A DNA stretch of 64,000 bases from NCBI GenBank assembly GCA_963978905.1, contig OZ022257.1:31697274-31761273 (forward strand). Reading direction: 5' to 3'. The translations under genes were made by a program, and so were the position numbers. The notes below the pieces were generated by a model. The model ran no database searches. It was not told where the DNA came from and saw only the letters and a list, made by a program, of their open reading frames with translations. Source of the DNA: Trichostrongylus colubriformis. Its lineage: Eukaryota > Nematoda > Chromadorea > Rhabditida > Trichostrongylidae. Below are positions 44,801 through 59,800 of the stretch, in pieces (position 1 is the first letter of the stretch; each line of letters begins with the position of its first letter).

Positions 44801-47800
44801 AATACGAATGGACTCTTTTATTCATACCCGCCTCTTCGCATCTAATTAATGTTGCTTCGTACATGATGTTCGAATCGACCCCAGTTAGTGTCGAAACTAG
44901 ACTGTGTGAAGTGTGAACTCATGGGTCACCATGTTACTCACATTGATCCATAAGCTGAGTAAAAAACAAATTAAACGAGCAGTATAAATGAAACAGTTTA
45001 TTGAAAAGCCTATGCACTCCATACGAAAATTCTGAAACATGCTCTTTCAAACCCTTTAACGGAGAGGTGTAATATTGATGATGGCAATAAACTCTGGAAC
45101 CAACTGAAACTTCCAAACACTCAAGTACATCATAGGGTACTGAAAATGCGGCCCGTTCTGGAACAAAATCAAATGGAAGATGACGGAATGTCTTACTTAT
45201 GCAATACCTTGTGACAGCAACCTAACTACTCAAGAATGGACCCCTGCGGACGAAACACTCCTCACTTAACCTCGAGCGACTTCACTCATAAGTTGGGCTT
45301 TCGGGAAATTTCAAGGCTTTGAGGAGAGATTTCAGGCCAAAGTTAACAGCTCGATGAGAGGTCAAGAATAGGTGTTTCAATTAATTGATGAGTGATCTAT
45401 TTTATATCCTCTGTTTGTTTCAACAAACATGGTGTTTGTGTGCTACCGGATCTCCTACTGCTTGTGCCAAGCCATTCACGCAAAGAGTGCTATTCTACAT
45501 GCATGCGCCTGAGCACCTGACAGCTTTTTATGGGATGCAAGCGTTGCCACCATTTCATACAACAGCTCGCCCATACTTCCTATTTAGTTCCAAACCCTTC
45601 AAGCCTTGTAGAAGTTCCACTTTACAATACTCGTTGGGACCAAAACCTTATCCTTTTATAGGATTATTTTCACTCATTCAGAGCGATTTACGAGGAGGGA
45701 CCAACACGCGCTCAAATAGGAGCATACTGCAGGCGCACGTTCAGATTTTATAACTAATAAAGCTATACGAGACTGTTCATCTTAAATTTATTCTTATTTT
45801 GACGCTTTAACTCTTTGCTAATAAATCATAAATATACCTACATAAGTAGCATAAATCCATTGAATCTGTATTTCAATCAATTGACTTTTACTCAGGTAAT
45901 GGATCAATGTGGGTAAAACAGTGATCTGTGAGTTCTTGCTGCTGATTGGAGTCGCTTCGCTCCACAATGCGAAGCATTATTAACTGATTGCGAGAAAGGC
46001 GGGGTCGTGCCAAATGTCGCAAACGTCTTGCTTTTGAGTTTTCGAAAGTTTTCTTCAGTCATCTCTTTACTTATGTGTTCTTCCGCACCCCCAGAGTCTT
46101 TATAGAGAGCGACGAGGCACGAAAATTATTGTGAACTGTGCCTTTGAGGAACCCTCCCCATTCCACCTTGGTTAACGAGCAATAATTATATTTCGGAGTT
46201 TATGGACGTGGTTTTGTAAATGTGACCCTCTATAGAATTTCTACACGTACTTTAGTGTGCCCTGAAAGCACATTTTGTTATGCATTGCCGATGCAGGCTC
46301 TGGATACTGGAAACAATCTACTTCCCCCAATGTTCGCAAGCAAGTCATAATCAACGAATTTTCTCTTGGCCAGGAAGGATTCGAGAGGATGGGTAAGGTG
46401 ATAGCCAGAAGAGGCATTGTCTGGAGAGTATGGCCTGTGGGGCAGGACATCCTAGCCGAGCTCCTATAACTTGGCCTGGGTACTTTTCGCGAAATGGGAG
46501 CGGGCGTCGTCATGAAGAAGGGTGACCGCGGTCCTTTTCCGGCACTTTTCTCGAACAGCGACGGCGAGCTGCTGGAGCTGGCGGGTGCATACGGCAGCGG
46601 TGGCTGTCTCGCCTTGTACCAGCACCTCACGGAAAAGCATTCCTCCCGCGTCCCAGAACCAGCACAGTCCCAAGCGTGGTTTGTCTTTCATGTCAATCTC
46701 ACCGTTGCAGAAGCTGATGAACCAGCGGCGCACGGTCACGTAGCTTACACATCCCTTGCCCAATGCAGCGCTGATGGAGTTGGGTGGGTATCGACAAAGT
46801 GCATTGTAGCTCTCTCCACGGGATCTGGTGGGTCAATATATATTTTTTTAGAAAGCTTAGGGAACGTTCTACCATATTCCTAACCGCCTGGACCTGCCTC
46901 GAAGTGAACAAGAGTTACTGATTTTTTTTGGAAAAATACTACAAGCCTTTTGGCACAACCTAATATTTTTCTGATTATCAGCTACACTCCAGCTGTCTGC
47001 TTCCACACAAAAGGCACTACTTCACTATTTCCGTCTCGTGCTTTGGAAAAATAATTTGACATAGATCTTGTTCTAAGCATGATCTTAGTTTTACGCTCAA
47101 AGGAAAGTGTAAGGATGTTTCACTGATTACCGTGCACGTTCCCTCGCAATTCCCCTCAAAATCAGTATACTAGGTAGGGTACTCCAAGAGAAAGATAAAA
47201 AAGTTCAGGAAAAATTTCTTGGTGCTAACTAAAGAATATGAAGTTAGAGAAATCTATTATACAACCCATTCGAATTTCCACCGAACAACTTTTCACATCG
47301 CTCATCGATCACATAACCGCAACCGCTTTGATCCTGCCCTCGCGAGAAAACTAAGGAGACTTTGAGGGGATGTATCACTGTGTGGTTTGACTTTTCGTAC
47401 GAAACTTTGCCTGTGGCCCTTATTGAACACTTACAACGCAAAAGTATGGGAATAGGGAAACTCAAGTCCAAGTGGACAATTCCCTCAAGGCGAGTTGAAT
47501 CATATTATGAGCCATATCGAGTTTTTCTTCCTCCTACTGAATATCAACTCAGAGATCTAGCATCGTGTAACAGATGCAAAGGGTTTCTTCGCAATAATAG
47601 CAATTAATGGAAATGATTTATCATAAATGACAAGATTATACTCTAAGATGGTATGCTCCCTTCGAATCAATGGGCATAAAAGTAGTATTACATATTTCAA
47701 ATTAACCAATGGCTGTAGAACTACATTTGTATAGTAGGTAAAAACCTTGAGATGGTACACGCACGTGCAGCAAAACTATTGAGTGCACACCGTTGTGAGA

Positions 47801-50800
47801 TTCTGCTATGTGCCATGTGAAATATTCACTGTCTGATTTCCGACAATTTCGTCGTTCTTAGAAGAGCATCAGTGATGAAGACTTGGAAAACAAACCAGTG
47901 GGCAGCATCTAGCTTTCGTAGGTCAGAAATTGCCTTTACCATCCAACCTATGCAGTGGTGAAGTGTGTGATGTACCATATGGGGTCATTTCAGCTTAGTA
48001 TGTACTCAGCATAGGATGGTCCTTACATCCGAGAAAGTGGAAGACTGGTAAATCTACAAGAAGTTATTGGCTAGTAGGCGAATGAAGAATTCAGGTGCTG
48101 GGCCGAGCAGGTACAACAGATCATTCTGCCAATTTTGATGTTGAATATGGGCTACTACATAGTTAATGAAAATGATATGAATGCTGTTGAAGCCCTTAAA
48201 GTTTTCTGAATAATATATCATAGTCTAGGCACGAATAATACGAATAAGTACATGTTGACAACTCGAAACTTCAAGGGTAAGCTCTTTTAGAGCGTTTCCA
48301 AAGCGATTACATACTCTATAAACGGGACAGTTTAAGACATTCGAGCAAGAGTGCATGTTTGCAGTACATAGGATGCCCGCTAAAAACTACTTTACGTTTC
48401 GGAATGTCAGAGGATTCTCCAAGTGCGCTAAGTTTCCAAAGCACCGAGCCCCAATTTGTGAAAATACCAGATTCAGCACGGATGATCACACCGACGCGTG
48501 AACCCTTACTGTTCGTCCTCATTTCACGTGCTACAGCAATCCACTAATCTTTATCCTTCACAATTAACATCTACTGTCGAATCGTGTTGACGAAGCAGGT
48601 GAGCCCCGCTGGCTGAATCGTGGGTAGGTGTGGACCCTCTCGAGACGGTGGCCGCTATCAATTTACGGGTTCTTTAAGCGTTTAGCACTCACCGCCACGC
48701 TGCGGTGATGGCGCACACTTTGCCGCAAAATTCTCAGATTATCGTGACTATGCCTTTAAGTCGCAATATTAGAAAAAATAAAGATAGGACGTCATATCGA
48801 ACTACTGCGCTAAACTTCCTCGACGTTACCCCTTGTCCTGTTGTCCTCTGAACGGCCGACTCGTTTCCCATTTTTCCTTCGACGATTTTATAACAGACAG
48901 TCTGAGAGGGGAGCGAATTTCGTTATCCTTGCATTGGTCCTACGTTTGGGAAAACAACTCATCAGAACCAGTCATGTGCTACTAATCGGCCCATTGCAGA
49001 ACAGGCCACTGCAATGTGTTCCTGACCGGAAAATTTCCACCGGAAAGAGAATGGCGCACTGGCGTTTCCTGTTGTTTCGGGAACGGTTGAACGAATTTGC
49101 ACATAACGGAAGTTGCAGCGGTGATGGACCTCTAGCTCCCATACTACTTTTTCTGCCAGTAGATCTGTTACGGAAGCGATTTAGCATATTATCCCCTTTT
49201 ATTTATTAGGATTCAGTGACATAATTCTGAGTTGCTGGGAGTCCAGTAGTCCCTGGAAATGTTTAAAAAGTTTGGACGCTTACTATTTAGCCGAAGTGTT
49301 TCACCCTTGACCAACCCACGATTAACATCGCTTGCTTGCTTTTTCACTTTTCTGATTTTCTGCTTCATCCTTTTTAGATCCGTGTCTACAAAAACGGTGA
49401 GGAGCGCGACCCAGGCAAGCTGATCACCATCACCCGACGTGAATACAAACACTGGGTAAGTTTTAATCCAAAATGACATCTTCATGTAGCATATATTCTG
49501 CGAAATGCTGAGTCATCTGACAGCTTTTGATGTGATCGCATATTTTAAATTATAGATAGTTTTTCTCGACGCCTTGACTAGAAAACTCGGCACAACGACA
49601 GCCATCAACAGATTGTACACGACCCATGGGGTCAGAGTAGAACATGTGAGCGGAATTTCTGAATATACTTGCTTTACTATTTGACAGCTGTAGTTTTGGT
49701 ACATGAATTCACTAGTTTTCTCTGGATAGCATTGTTGCAGTTTAATGAACTGGAGCACAATGGTGAGTACGTTGCTGTCGAACGTGGGCCATTTATCGAG
49801 TGCAACTACGGAGCATATCGTGTGTGGACACAAACCGAACGGGTAGGCTCGGAGAAAATGAGTGAGGGCTGACGATGAGTTTGTGCACGGAAAAACTGTG
49901 ACAAAGCACTGTGATGGTGCATAACAGTCCACATAACAGTCCATGGAGTGGTTTTGTTGAAATGCAACTGGTCTGATTGAATTGCAGTGTTGTGGGAGAA
50001 AGGCAGAACATGAAAACCATCCACTGTTTCGCTTACATTTTTAGGTGACTTTTTTTTTACAGAAATGGACATCACTGGTGCGAGTAGCGGAGGGCAAGCC
50101 AATTTTTTTGGATTCTGGTGACAGTATGGACCTATACCTGAAGAAGCAGGGTTATGGCAGCACAACTGGGCTTCCCTATCCTCTCGATGGTTTGTCGAAA
50201 AGTCCTAATGTAACAGCAGCGCAAATGAGTGGATTTTCAAACGAAAAGGTGAGAGAAGTGTCAGTCATTTTGTTGTTTGCTATGAGCTCCATCAGTTGAG
50301 GTGGGTGGAGTTTCATCAATGGCGCATAAGTGATTTCTTGTTCTCGATTAACCAACTCTCAATCCAGACATTCTTTCGCCGTTTAACTTATTCATAACTC
50401 GAACATCGGAAGTTGATAACTGTTCCAATATGTGCGCGACCCACATTCATTCACTATGCTCATGTGTATAGAAATCTTTTTCTCTCAAATTCTTCTCGCG
50501 GTATATGTGGCACATCCAACGAAACCTGCGGACGGCCCTGCCCTTTTTGAACGAATAAAATGAAGGAATATAAATGGCAGTAAATGTGTGCTTTAACGGG
50601 CAAACCCAATGATGTGTACGAAACTTCACCTGTATCGCTTATCGTCCCGTTTGCTTGAGTCTCGAGCAGGCGCCAGCAACGTCTCCATTCGTCCTTGTCG
50701 CGAGCCAAAGCAGTCCCGTGGACGTTTGTGGCTACGGGGACAGGTAGCGTCTCGTTTCCTTCGCGCAGAGCTTTCGTGAAGAAGTCTGACCATCTGGCCG

Positions 50801-53800
50801 GCGGTCGTCCTGGTGTTCCTTTGATGTCCCGAAAGATACAGTCGGTAACCGCTCTGGTCCAACAAAAAACGCGATAGCGCATGACGTGTCCGGCCCATCC
50901 AATCTTCGGTTCCTTGGCAAATACGACGGCGTCCCTGATCTTTGATCAACGACGGAGGAGTTCGGAACTTCGGATTTCCCTCTGCACTTGCCATCGTCCT
51001 TTTGATGGCGCGTTGGATGACGCCGACCGCATGCACCTCCTGCTTACGTAGAGTGAAAGTCTTTGGGGCATATGTTAGGGCAGGAAGGACAGCAGAATAG
51101 AAGAGATGGGCGCGGAGCCGGAAGTTCTTCGTTTTCTTCACTACTTCTCGATGGTCTTGTAGGCTCCTCAAAGTAACCGGAAGGGGTCTGAAACAAGAAA
51201 AAAATACAAAGAAATGAGCATTTTGTAACGAACGAAGGTTAGAAGCGATAGTCGGTGATAAAACCCGAATTCAAAAGTGCATCGCTGCGGTGTGTATTCG
51301 CGCCTCATTCGCATCATCGCACTGACTTTCCGAGTTGTCCGCTGCAGGAGACGGGCCGCGGTCCAACGTTAGTTGTAGCACCTGACTCGCAGCGCAGTGG
51401 AGTGGTCATTCCAAACTACATTAGCATTCATGTAAGTACATCTAGAAACAATATAAGAAAGAACAACGGAAAAACTAAAAGAAAAAGACAAATCTATAAT
51501 AGAAACATCTTCTCTTGGCACATGCCAAGGCGTCAAATTGGCGAGTTTGTGTAATGGCGGCCACTTAAACTCGTCCACACTACGTCTGTTCTACCGTAGG
51601 GGAAAATTACCCCCTTCTGGTGTCTTTAAGCCGCTATTTCCTCCTGCTCAGCTCTGGTGCTGAGTCGTTCATCAGATTGACTTCCCGACCTAGATACACA
51701 CAGCTGAAGCATTAAGTGATGTTCGTTCCGTTGAGCGTGAATGACGCATCAAGTTCCAATCCGTTTCTGTGAGCATCGTCTTCGTCAAGTTCAGCTGCGG
51801 ACCGATTTTTCCACACTCGCACTCAAAATCAACTAGCATCCGCTCCGCTCGCTGGATTTTCGGTGTTATAAGCACAATGTCGTCAGTGATGCGGAGATGG
51901 TTTTTTAGATGACGGCCATCGACTTTCACTCCCATGCCTTCTCATTCCAGTTGACGCATGACGTTCTCAAGAGCGGCGCTGAAATTTAGGTGAGAGGGCA
52001 TCACCATGACGAACCCCTATGTTCACGTCGATGATGATCTCCCTGTAGAATGGTGAAATTCTAGTCGTGTAGTTGCTATAAACTCACTAAGTATTCCTAT
52101 GTACTGAGTAGGCACATCCTGGTTTCCCAGGGCTTTGATACCCGCTTCTGTCTCAACAGAGTCGAAGGCTTTCTTCAAATCGATGAATTTGAAATATAAC
52201 GGCATCTTGTACTCTCGCGCGATGTGGCTATCTTGCATTCCGACAGGTAGCGTGTGAAAAGTCGGGGCAGTGTTTTGACGATAACTGGCGGGAGATTGTT
52301 CAGATGTTCCGGTCTGATCCTGTCGGAGCCGGGTGCTGTACCATTCTTCACCTCTGCTACTTCAGCCGGCACTGCTGCTCTCCTCTCCTTGAGATCTTCT
52401 TTTATCGCCTCTCTGCATCGCTTCGCAAGTTCGGACGTCAGTTGGTAATCGCCTGCGGCTCGTGCGGCTCCACGTTGGCGTATCAGCTCGAGAGTTTCCG
52501 AAGAGAGACGCCTCTTGGTGACTTTCAAACTCTCTGCCCTCCTGGCACAATCGTGAACATGCTCAACGAGCCGGTTGTACTCGTCGTCGATGTTTCCGAT
52601 AAAGGAATCCTCCCATACAACAGCGAGTGAAACGAAGGGTTCCCAGTTGATGACTGTCTTGGGTCTTCGCTCCTTGAATTTCGCGGCTCTCTCTCCTCGT
52701 ATCGAAAAGAGGAATTATGCTCGAATGAGTTGATCCCGTACAGAACTTCGGAACAACAGCGACGTCGTTCAGGCAAAACCTTCTACTGAAGATGACGTGA
52801 TCGATCTCATTATGGAATTGTTCACCGGGTGACTTCCAAAACCATCGCAGATGAGAGGGCACTTACATAAGCTTTCACCCTGCTCACTCCATTCCGTCCC
52901 GTGAGTCCCGATGTGAAGCTCGTTGTCCGTTTCTGTAGAGCCGATCTTGGCGTCGAAGTCGCCGACGATAGCCGATCTTGGCGTCGAAGGCCGACGATGA
53001 CCTTGAAAAAGGTGTGGTCTCCCTTATAGAGCTTTTCCGATTCCACATAAAATGCTTCGAGCTCGTTCTCGTCATAGCTTGAAGTTGGTGCGTAGGCGCC
53101 GAAGATAGTCGAAGCCGGGATTGAACCGCATCTTTTCAATCTCAAACGTCTGACTCGGGTTGTCTGATTTCCGTACGAATCGATGTTTATGGCCAAGTTT
53201 GTGTTGATGAGAACGCCCTTACCACCAACGCCTCTCCTGTCGCAAGTTCCAAGGAACAGTTCTTCGCCAGTCTCGTACACGGTGTGTAGCGAGCAAGGCC
53301 TCCTCGGGTCAGTCCCATGACATCGTAGTTGATCTTCCGGGCTTGCATCATCATATCTTCGATATTCGCTTCCGATGCAAGAGTTCGGGCGTTGTATGAA
53401 CAGATCGCCATCTTAGTCCTTCTCGATTTAGGCAGCCTGTTGTGGGCCTGAGATTTTAGCAGTTGCTCCGGAGCGGTCCTATCCAACGCTTCCGTATTGA
53501 GGGCTCCCTCAGGTTCAAGGAAATGAGGCTCATACTTATTGCTGTATTCGGCAAGATGGAGACCCACGAGTACCTTGCCAAGCTCTGTCGTGGGGGCTGT
53601 GTATACTCCGGGTAGTTAAGCAGGCTATCCCGAAGTGGCCGTGGGGAATATTTGTTCGAGGCAACCCTGGACCACATCCCATGACCTCTCAGACGTTAGA
53701 ATGCGAGCTTTCGGCTGGACCAAATGCAGAATACCATTTGCACCATACAGAACACTCCCACACGTATGCAAAAAACGTCTGCATGGATACAGAGTATATG

Positions 53801-56800
53801 AATCAGCCCAGCACAGCAGAAACAGGGATTCCATCCCCTGAATCCACCTGCGTCTCAAGGCAGGTGCATGGTGGCTTTTCGTCCGCGATTAGCCCCTATC
53901 CGCCACCTGGGGTCGCGCCACGTAGCCCTGCCACCTGACGGCTCGAGATCCTTCAGCGAGAGAAGCCCCTAGTGAAGGAGATCCGTAGGTGCGGATCTTA
54001 CATCTTGATAACAAGGTCACTCATAAAAATATAAAGGCTACAGGAGTGTTAATGCAGTCGTCCAGGAAGGTGGATAACGTTTAGAGATGGAAATCAAGCG
54101 GTGTGGTGAGAATTCGCGGTGAAAGAGAGGAATGGGAGGAAGGGAGTTCTAGACGGGGGATTATTTTGAAAGAGGTTTTCCTCGCAACCTTGAGGCATTG
54201 GTGCTGTCATGGGTATGCGGTCCTTTTCCCATTTGTAGGAAGCAGTCAGCTTGATAAATTTGTTGGAACTTATGCATAAAGGACGTCGTTCGAGGGGACT
54301 GCACTAGCAAACATCATACAATAGCAAATATGCAGCACATAGTATAGTACTTTCTACCATCGGGATGTAACCTCTTTGTGGTTGAACGTAAAGAATGATT
54401 AGTGGCTGCCCACGTTTTCAAAGTTAGCCCAAAACCTAGTAAGGCTGGAAATCCCTTCACTGAGGTGTTCTGACTTTCGGAGCACGAATATCACACTAGA
54501 TTTGTGCGAAAACGAGTAGTTTCGCTCAGCGCTGACTGATTTAAACCAACGAATCCTCAAAATAGCAAAAAACTGCTGTTTAGATGTACAAAAATGCACT
54601 AAAAATGAATGTTGCTTATAGTTCGCAAGTGTGAATATATGAACACAGGAGGAAGAAAATAGAAACCCAAAAATTTGTTCTCAATGGAGATCAATCGGAT
54701 CAATAGGCACCAACAATATTCAGTCACTACCAAAACTAATTGACCAACATTGACACCAATTTTTTTGTTCCATTCTAATCAAATATAAGGCAATGAAAAA
54801 GAATACAGTTCAATAGAACCAGTTACTACATCACTAGATAAGAAAATACAGGCAGATCAGAGGCACACCACACAATAATCTACACAGTAATAGAATAGGG
54901 AGCTATCTTTTCAGGACAGATGGACCTTTTTGTAGCTGCGCAGGCTGCGCCCTTTTCCGCGGCGCCAGGGCGCGTGATGCGCTCGAACATGCGACCCATC
55001 CACACTGACACCTGGTATTTGCCGCGAATTTTTGCGTGGCGGTTACGTGGCAAAATGAACTGGCGAAACACTGCGGTAAGATAATGATGGTGAAAGCAAC
55101 CCTAAAAGGAAGAAACAGGTGACATCGTCGATTACACTGCGGTAAGATAATGATTGTGAAAGCAACCCTAAAAGGAAGAAAAAGGTGACATCGTCGATTA
55201 ATGTGCCAGGCCATCTAGCAAGAGCTCGATTCTAGGCTACAGTATTCCTGAGCAAGTGACCAGGAAGTGGTGCTTTGATTTTTTGAGAGATCTCAGTCTC
55301 TTCTTTATTTGTGGGTAAAGTAGCGTCTTTGCTCATAGATGAACTTTCTAATTTCGCTTATAAATCAGCCTATAGAGTTTATGGTGGCAAAGAAGGTTTA
55401 CAAGGAAAGGCTCCCAGGTCACCGTGGCCATTCAAGATGGGTTGTATATGTTCCCATGTTGTCTCAAACGGGGATCTCAAACCTGCCCTCCAAATCTGCT
55501 GATTGAGTCTGGGAGTGGAGTTATGGAGTCTTTTCTGGATAACTGGTTTCGCCAGACGTTTTCGCGCTAAACCGTCGTGATTTTCATTTTCAGTGGATCA
55601 AACTACCTCACTGTACAAGTTTTGGCCAATTCGAGAATTCGACCGAATTTCGGAAAAACTCATGAGCTATTGGCTGGCAACTCATTTAGCAAAGGATTCG
55701 GCAAGGCAAAGGCAAAGGATTCGTTGACTCTTGCCGAGAAAATGCCCTTATTTGACGCTTGCTACGTACCTTTTGTCATGAGCATCTGTAATAGATATGT
55801 CCAGGTTATCGTTGTTCAGGTTGCACGAATTTTTTGGGAAAGAAGTTTCAAGAACTACCACATACCTCCGTACCCCTAATTTTCCGAAGTTGGGCCAAAA
55901 ACTCGATTCGGCTGAAAATTTGCACAGAGGGGTGATTCGAGCCTCTGAGCGCGAATATTATAGTCACTTCACGCGACAACGCCTAATTCCCCACAATCGC
56001 AGAATAATTGGGTAAAAAAGATGGGTAGAATGTACAGTTATCCAGAAAAGGACCAATCTTTCCATGCTACTTATCGGTGGGGGCGGGGAGGGGGGTGCGT
56101 GGGCGGGATGCTTCAACGAAGCGTAAAAGCGTTATGCAAAAATACAAAAAACACTCAATGCAAAACTAGCAATTGCACGAAGGATTCGAACTCTCATGCT
56201 ACAATTTCTATCCCGTCACCTTACCTCTATCCGAGCTCCGACTACACGTGTTCTCGTTCAAATATGACCCACCTCCGCTTGCGCCGTATCTTTAAGGTTT
56301 CGGTAACTTCCTTCCCAGAATCGTCTAGCAAGTTCAGAGGGCAGATTTGATATCCCCGTTTGAAACTACATAAGTACAAATACAACTTATCATGAATGGC
56401 CACGGTGACCGGGAGTCTTTCCTGGTTAGATGATTGTCTCGAAAACGTCACTTGAAGGAATCATGTTCGGAGCAATGAGTTTCTCTGTTACCCATGCATT
56501 TAGGTTGTCTTTGCCTCAGAAGGGACACATGAAAGTCTCACGCCAGAGGGAGAATCCGGCTGAGATACAACTCCCCAAAGTGGCAGCCGTGGGGCGGGGC
56601 CTCCGAGTAAGTGTTTCGCCCCGGCGTCCTTAGCGGTTGGAGACGGAGAGTGGGACCGTTCACGTAATTTTCTGTTCCCCTGTACGTCTCGGACCGCGAT
56701 GGACGGCGGGATGGAGCAGGTATTCGCCTCCCCCTCAGTCATTCTGAGGAGCTGTATCTTACCCAGATTCTCCTTTTTTTTTCGCGTAAAACTCTGCATG

Positions 56801-59800
56801 CGAACCTTTGCAGGGATAACTGAGAAACTCATTTTTCCGTGCACGATTCCTTTGAAGGCACTTTCCGCGATAACCGCACCAGTTATTCACCCTACCGCAG
56901 TAGATAGACCCCCGGGTAGATGTTGAGGCTGTACCCTTTAAACGGCTCATCAGGCCTCCAGGCAGCGCTGAGCCCGCGGGAAGCAACTGCCACGCTGCCC
57001 ATCAACTGCTACCCCACCCGGCATTGGACGAAGCTTTTTCCAACGCGGCGTTTACTTGGGCCTGTGATTCTGCAATAAGGTATGATAAAGAAGAAGTTTC
57101 AGTAGATAATGAAACGTTCACAAGGTGGAACAGGTAATATCTCAAGGTTCCTCATGATACTGTCCAACAGGAACTGATTCGAAGGCTCGTTTCCACGGTT
57201 GTCTCGTACAAGGCCAGATGACAGGATGCCTAATTTTTGCCATTTCCGGGATCTTCTTTCGAGTTTTTCTTTCTCGGGTGTACTCCCGAGCACCTCTAAT
57301 TTTATAACTCAGCTCCTAAACCCATTCAAGGTAATTGCGGAGAGTGTCTTTAACTGCCTATACGTTTTCCAGACTAGTTTTCTTGGAGCTGCAAAGTTGA
57401 AGGAGCACAGTGCTCGCGTTCACCCAGATGCATCTTCACAAAAATATCTTCAATGGAGACTGAAGGGGTCGGGAGAAAGAAGAAGACGTGAAGAAATGAT
57501 CTTCTTGTAAAAAACGAACATTCGAGGTCAGACTGAACAAAGCCCCATTCAAAAATGCGACGTTGTCGCCTGTATTCGCAAATGCCGCGCATCTCATCGA
57601 ACTGCAGCATCACCTTAGCGAGTTGCTTGCTGGCAGAAATGTCTCATTCGCGGTCTTGTAGATGTATCTCATTCATTCATGATGATATGATCCAAAGAAA
57701 ACAGCAACAACATCGGTTAATTGAAGCAGTGAATGGGAGAATAAGGTATTCGTAGGAAAACTGTAAGGAAAAAGGTATTCGTGGTAAAAAACTTCACTGA
57801 GCTCACACTCGACGACTGAGCAAATTTTTGTGCGCAACGCCTGCAGCTCAGCGATCTGCAAGAGTTGGAGTAGGTCTTACCGTTGGTCAAAATTCTCTTC
57901 CGGTATCTTCAAAGGAATCGTCAACGGAAAAATGAGTTTCTTTGTTACCCATACATTTATGTTGTATTTGACTAATAAGGGCCGCATACAAAGTTTCACG
58001 CAAAAAAATTTGAATCCAGCTGAGATACTGCTCCTCAAATCCTCGGCCGGGTGAGCGGGGCTCCCGAAAAAATGCTCCGCGGCGGTTGGGAATGGAGAGC
58101 GTGACTGTTAACGTGATTTCTGTTCTTACAATACGTCTCCGACAGCGGCCAACGACGGGATGGACACTTGCTTGGAGGCCCCGCTCATCCGGCCAAGACT
58201 TTGTAGTGCTGTATCTCAGCCGGATTCACATTTTTCGCATGAAACTTTGCATGTGGCCCACATTGGGCAAATACAACATAAATTTATGGGTAGCAGAAAA
58301 CCCGAGTACCAGAGTATTTATATGGGTACCAGAAAACTCATTTTTCGTGGATGATTCCCCTAAGACGGATACCAGATGGCGCCGTCATGAAAATATTAAT
58401 TTTCAGGTAGGTGGCAGCTTGGAACATCTTAATAAAGCTTCCGAAGAGTTATGGAGTGAGCAAAATCATTCAGTCAGTATGGCGAACATTCGAACTATCG
58501 GCGAAGCCAAGGAAAAAAGTAAGGCTTCACTGTGATTTCCATTGTAAACATCTACGAACTCTGATGATCTCCTGACTTGATTCTACAGGGTGTTCCAAAA
58601 TTATGAGCGCCAAAATTCAAATAATCACTAGAGCGCCTATCTTGATTTTTTTAAACTCCATTTGATATATGATAGTTGCGCAGGTGGGTGTACCTAAAAG
58701 CTGCATCGTCACCAGAAAAAATCCCTCGGTATACTTAAGATGGTGAAAGCTCTCTGCTGCTCTTCCATCCTTTTCTCTGACGAAGAAAACTATCAATGCG
58801 ACCCGCATGTATGAAGCAGGGAGGGCGACCAAAGACATCGCTAAATTTCTTTGTGTTCACATGAGGACAGTCCAGAAAACTGTCAAACGATACAGGGAAA
58901 CAGGCACTATTGCGGACAGGTCAGGCCGAAGAAGAAAGGTTAGTGACTCCACGAAAAAATTGATCGAAGCAGTGCGTACCCGCATTCAACGCAATACACG
59001 GCGCTCTATCCGAAAATTGCCAAGGAGCTCAATGCGTCAAAGACATCATTCGGTCGTATTGCCCAGAAGAAGCTTCATAGTAGGGCGTATCACCTACAGA
59101 AGTGCCACTTCATTTCTGATTTTAGGCAGCAGAGAAAGAAAAAATGCAGGAAGTTGCTGGCCCGCTTCACTCGTGACACGCACCTTTCGATCCTTTTCTC
59201 TGACGAAAGAATTTTCACGGTGGAACCCATCCTCAACTGTCAAAACGACCATATCATTGCGAGAGACACTGAGGAAGCCATTTGAAAAGGGAAACTTGTT
59301 GAAAGAACAGCAATGCCGGCTTCAGTAATGGTTTGGGGTGGAATCACGGCTAACGGCAAGACGCCGTTGGTTTTTGTCGATTCCGGCGTGAAGATCAACC
59401 AGGACCTCTACTCGAACAGCATTCTGGTAAACGTACTAGAGCCCTGGGCCGAGTCCCACTTCGCAGACAGCCCACGGTGCTTTCAGCAGAACAGTGCTCC
59501 AGCTCACACAGCCAAAGTGGTCCAGGAGTGGTGCCGACGCGAGCTTCCAGACTTCATTACCGCCGAAGAGTGGCCATCCTGCTCGCCAAACCTTAACCCA
59601 CTTGACTTTTCGGCGTGGTCCTATATCGAGAGCAAAGCCTGTAGAGTGCGCCACCGTAATTTGGATTCATTGAAAGTAGCCCTGGAGAAAGCTTGGGACG
59701 AAATGGATGGGGGCACCTGCGTGCCACATGCGACGAGTTCAAGAAGAGACTTCGAGCCTGTGTTCGAGCCTGCGGAGGACATTTCGAAATATGACCGTTG

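Noticed and set aside
45385..45753. 122-codon plus-strand ORF
   Set aside because: No recognised domain, no splice signals consistent with neighbours, lies in a large intron.
48841..49209. 122-codon plus-strand ORF just before exon 2 of the doublecortin gene
   Set aside because: Out of phase with exon 2 and without recognisable features; probably chance.
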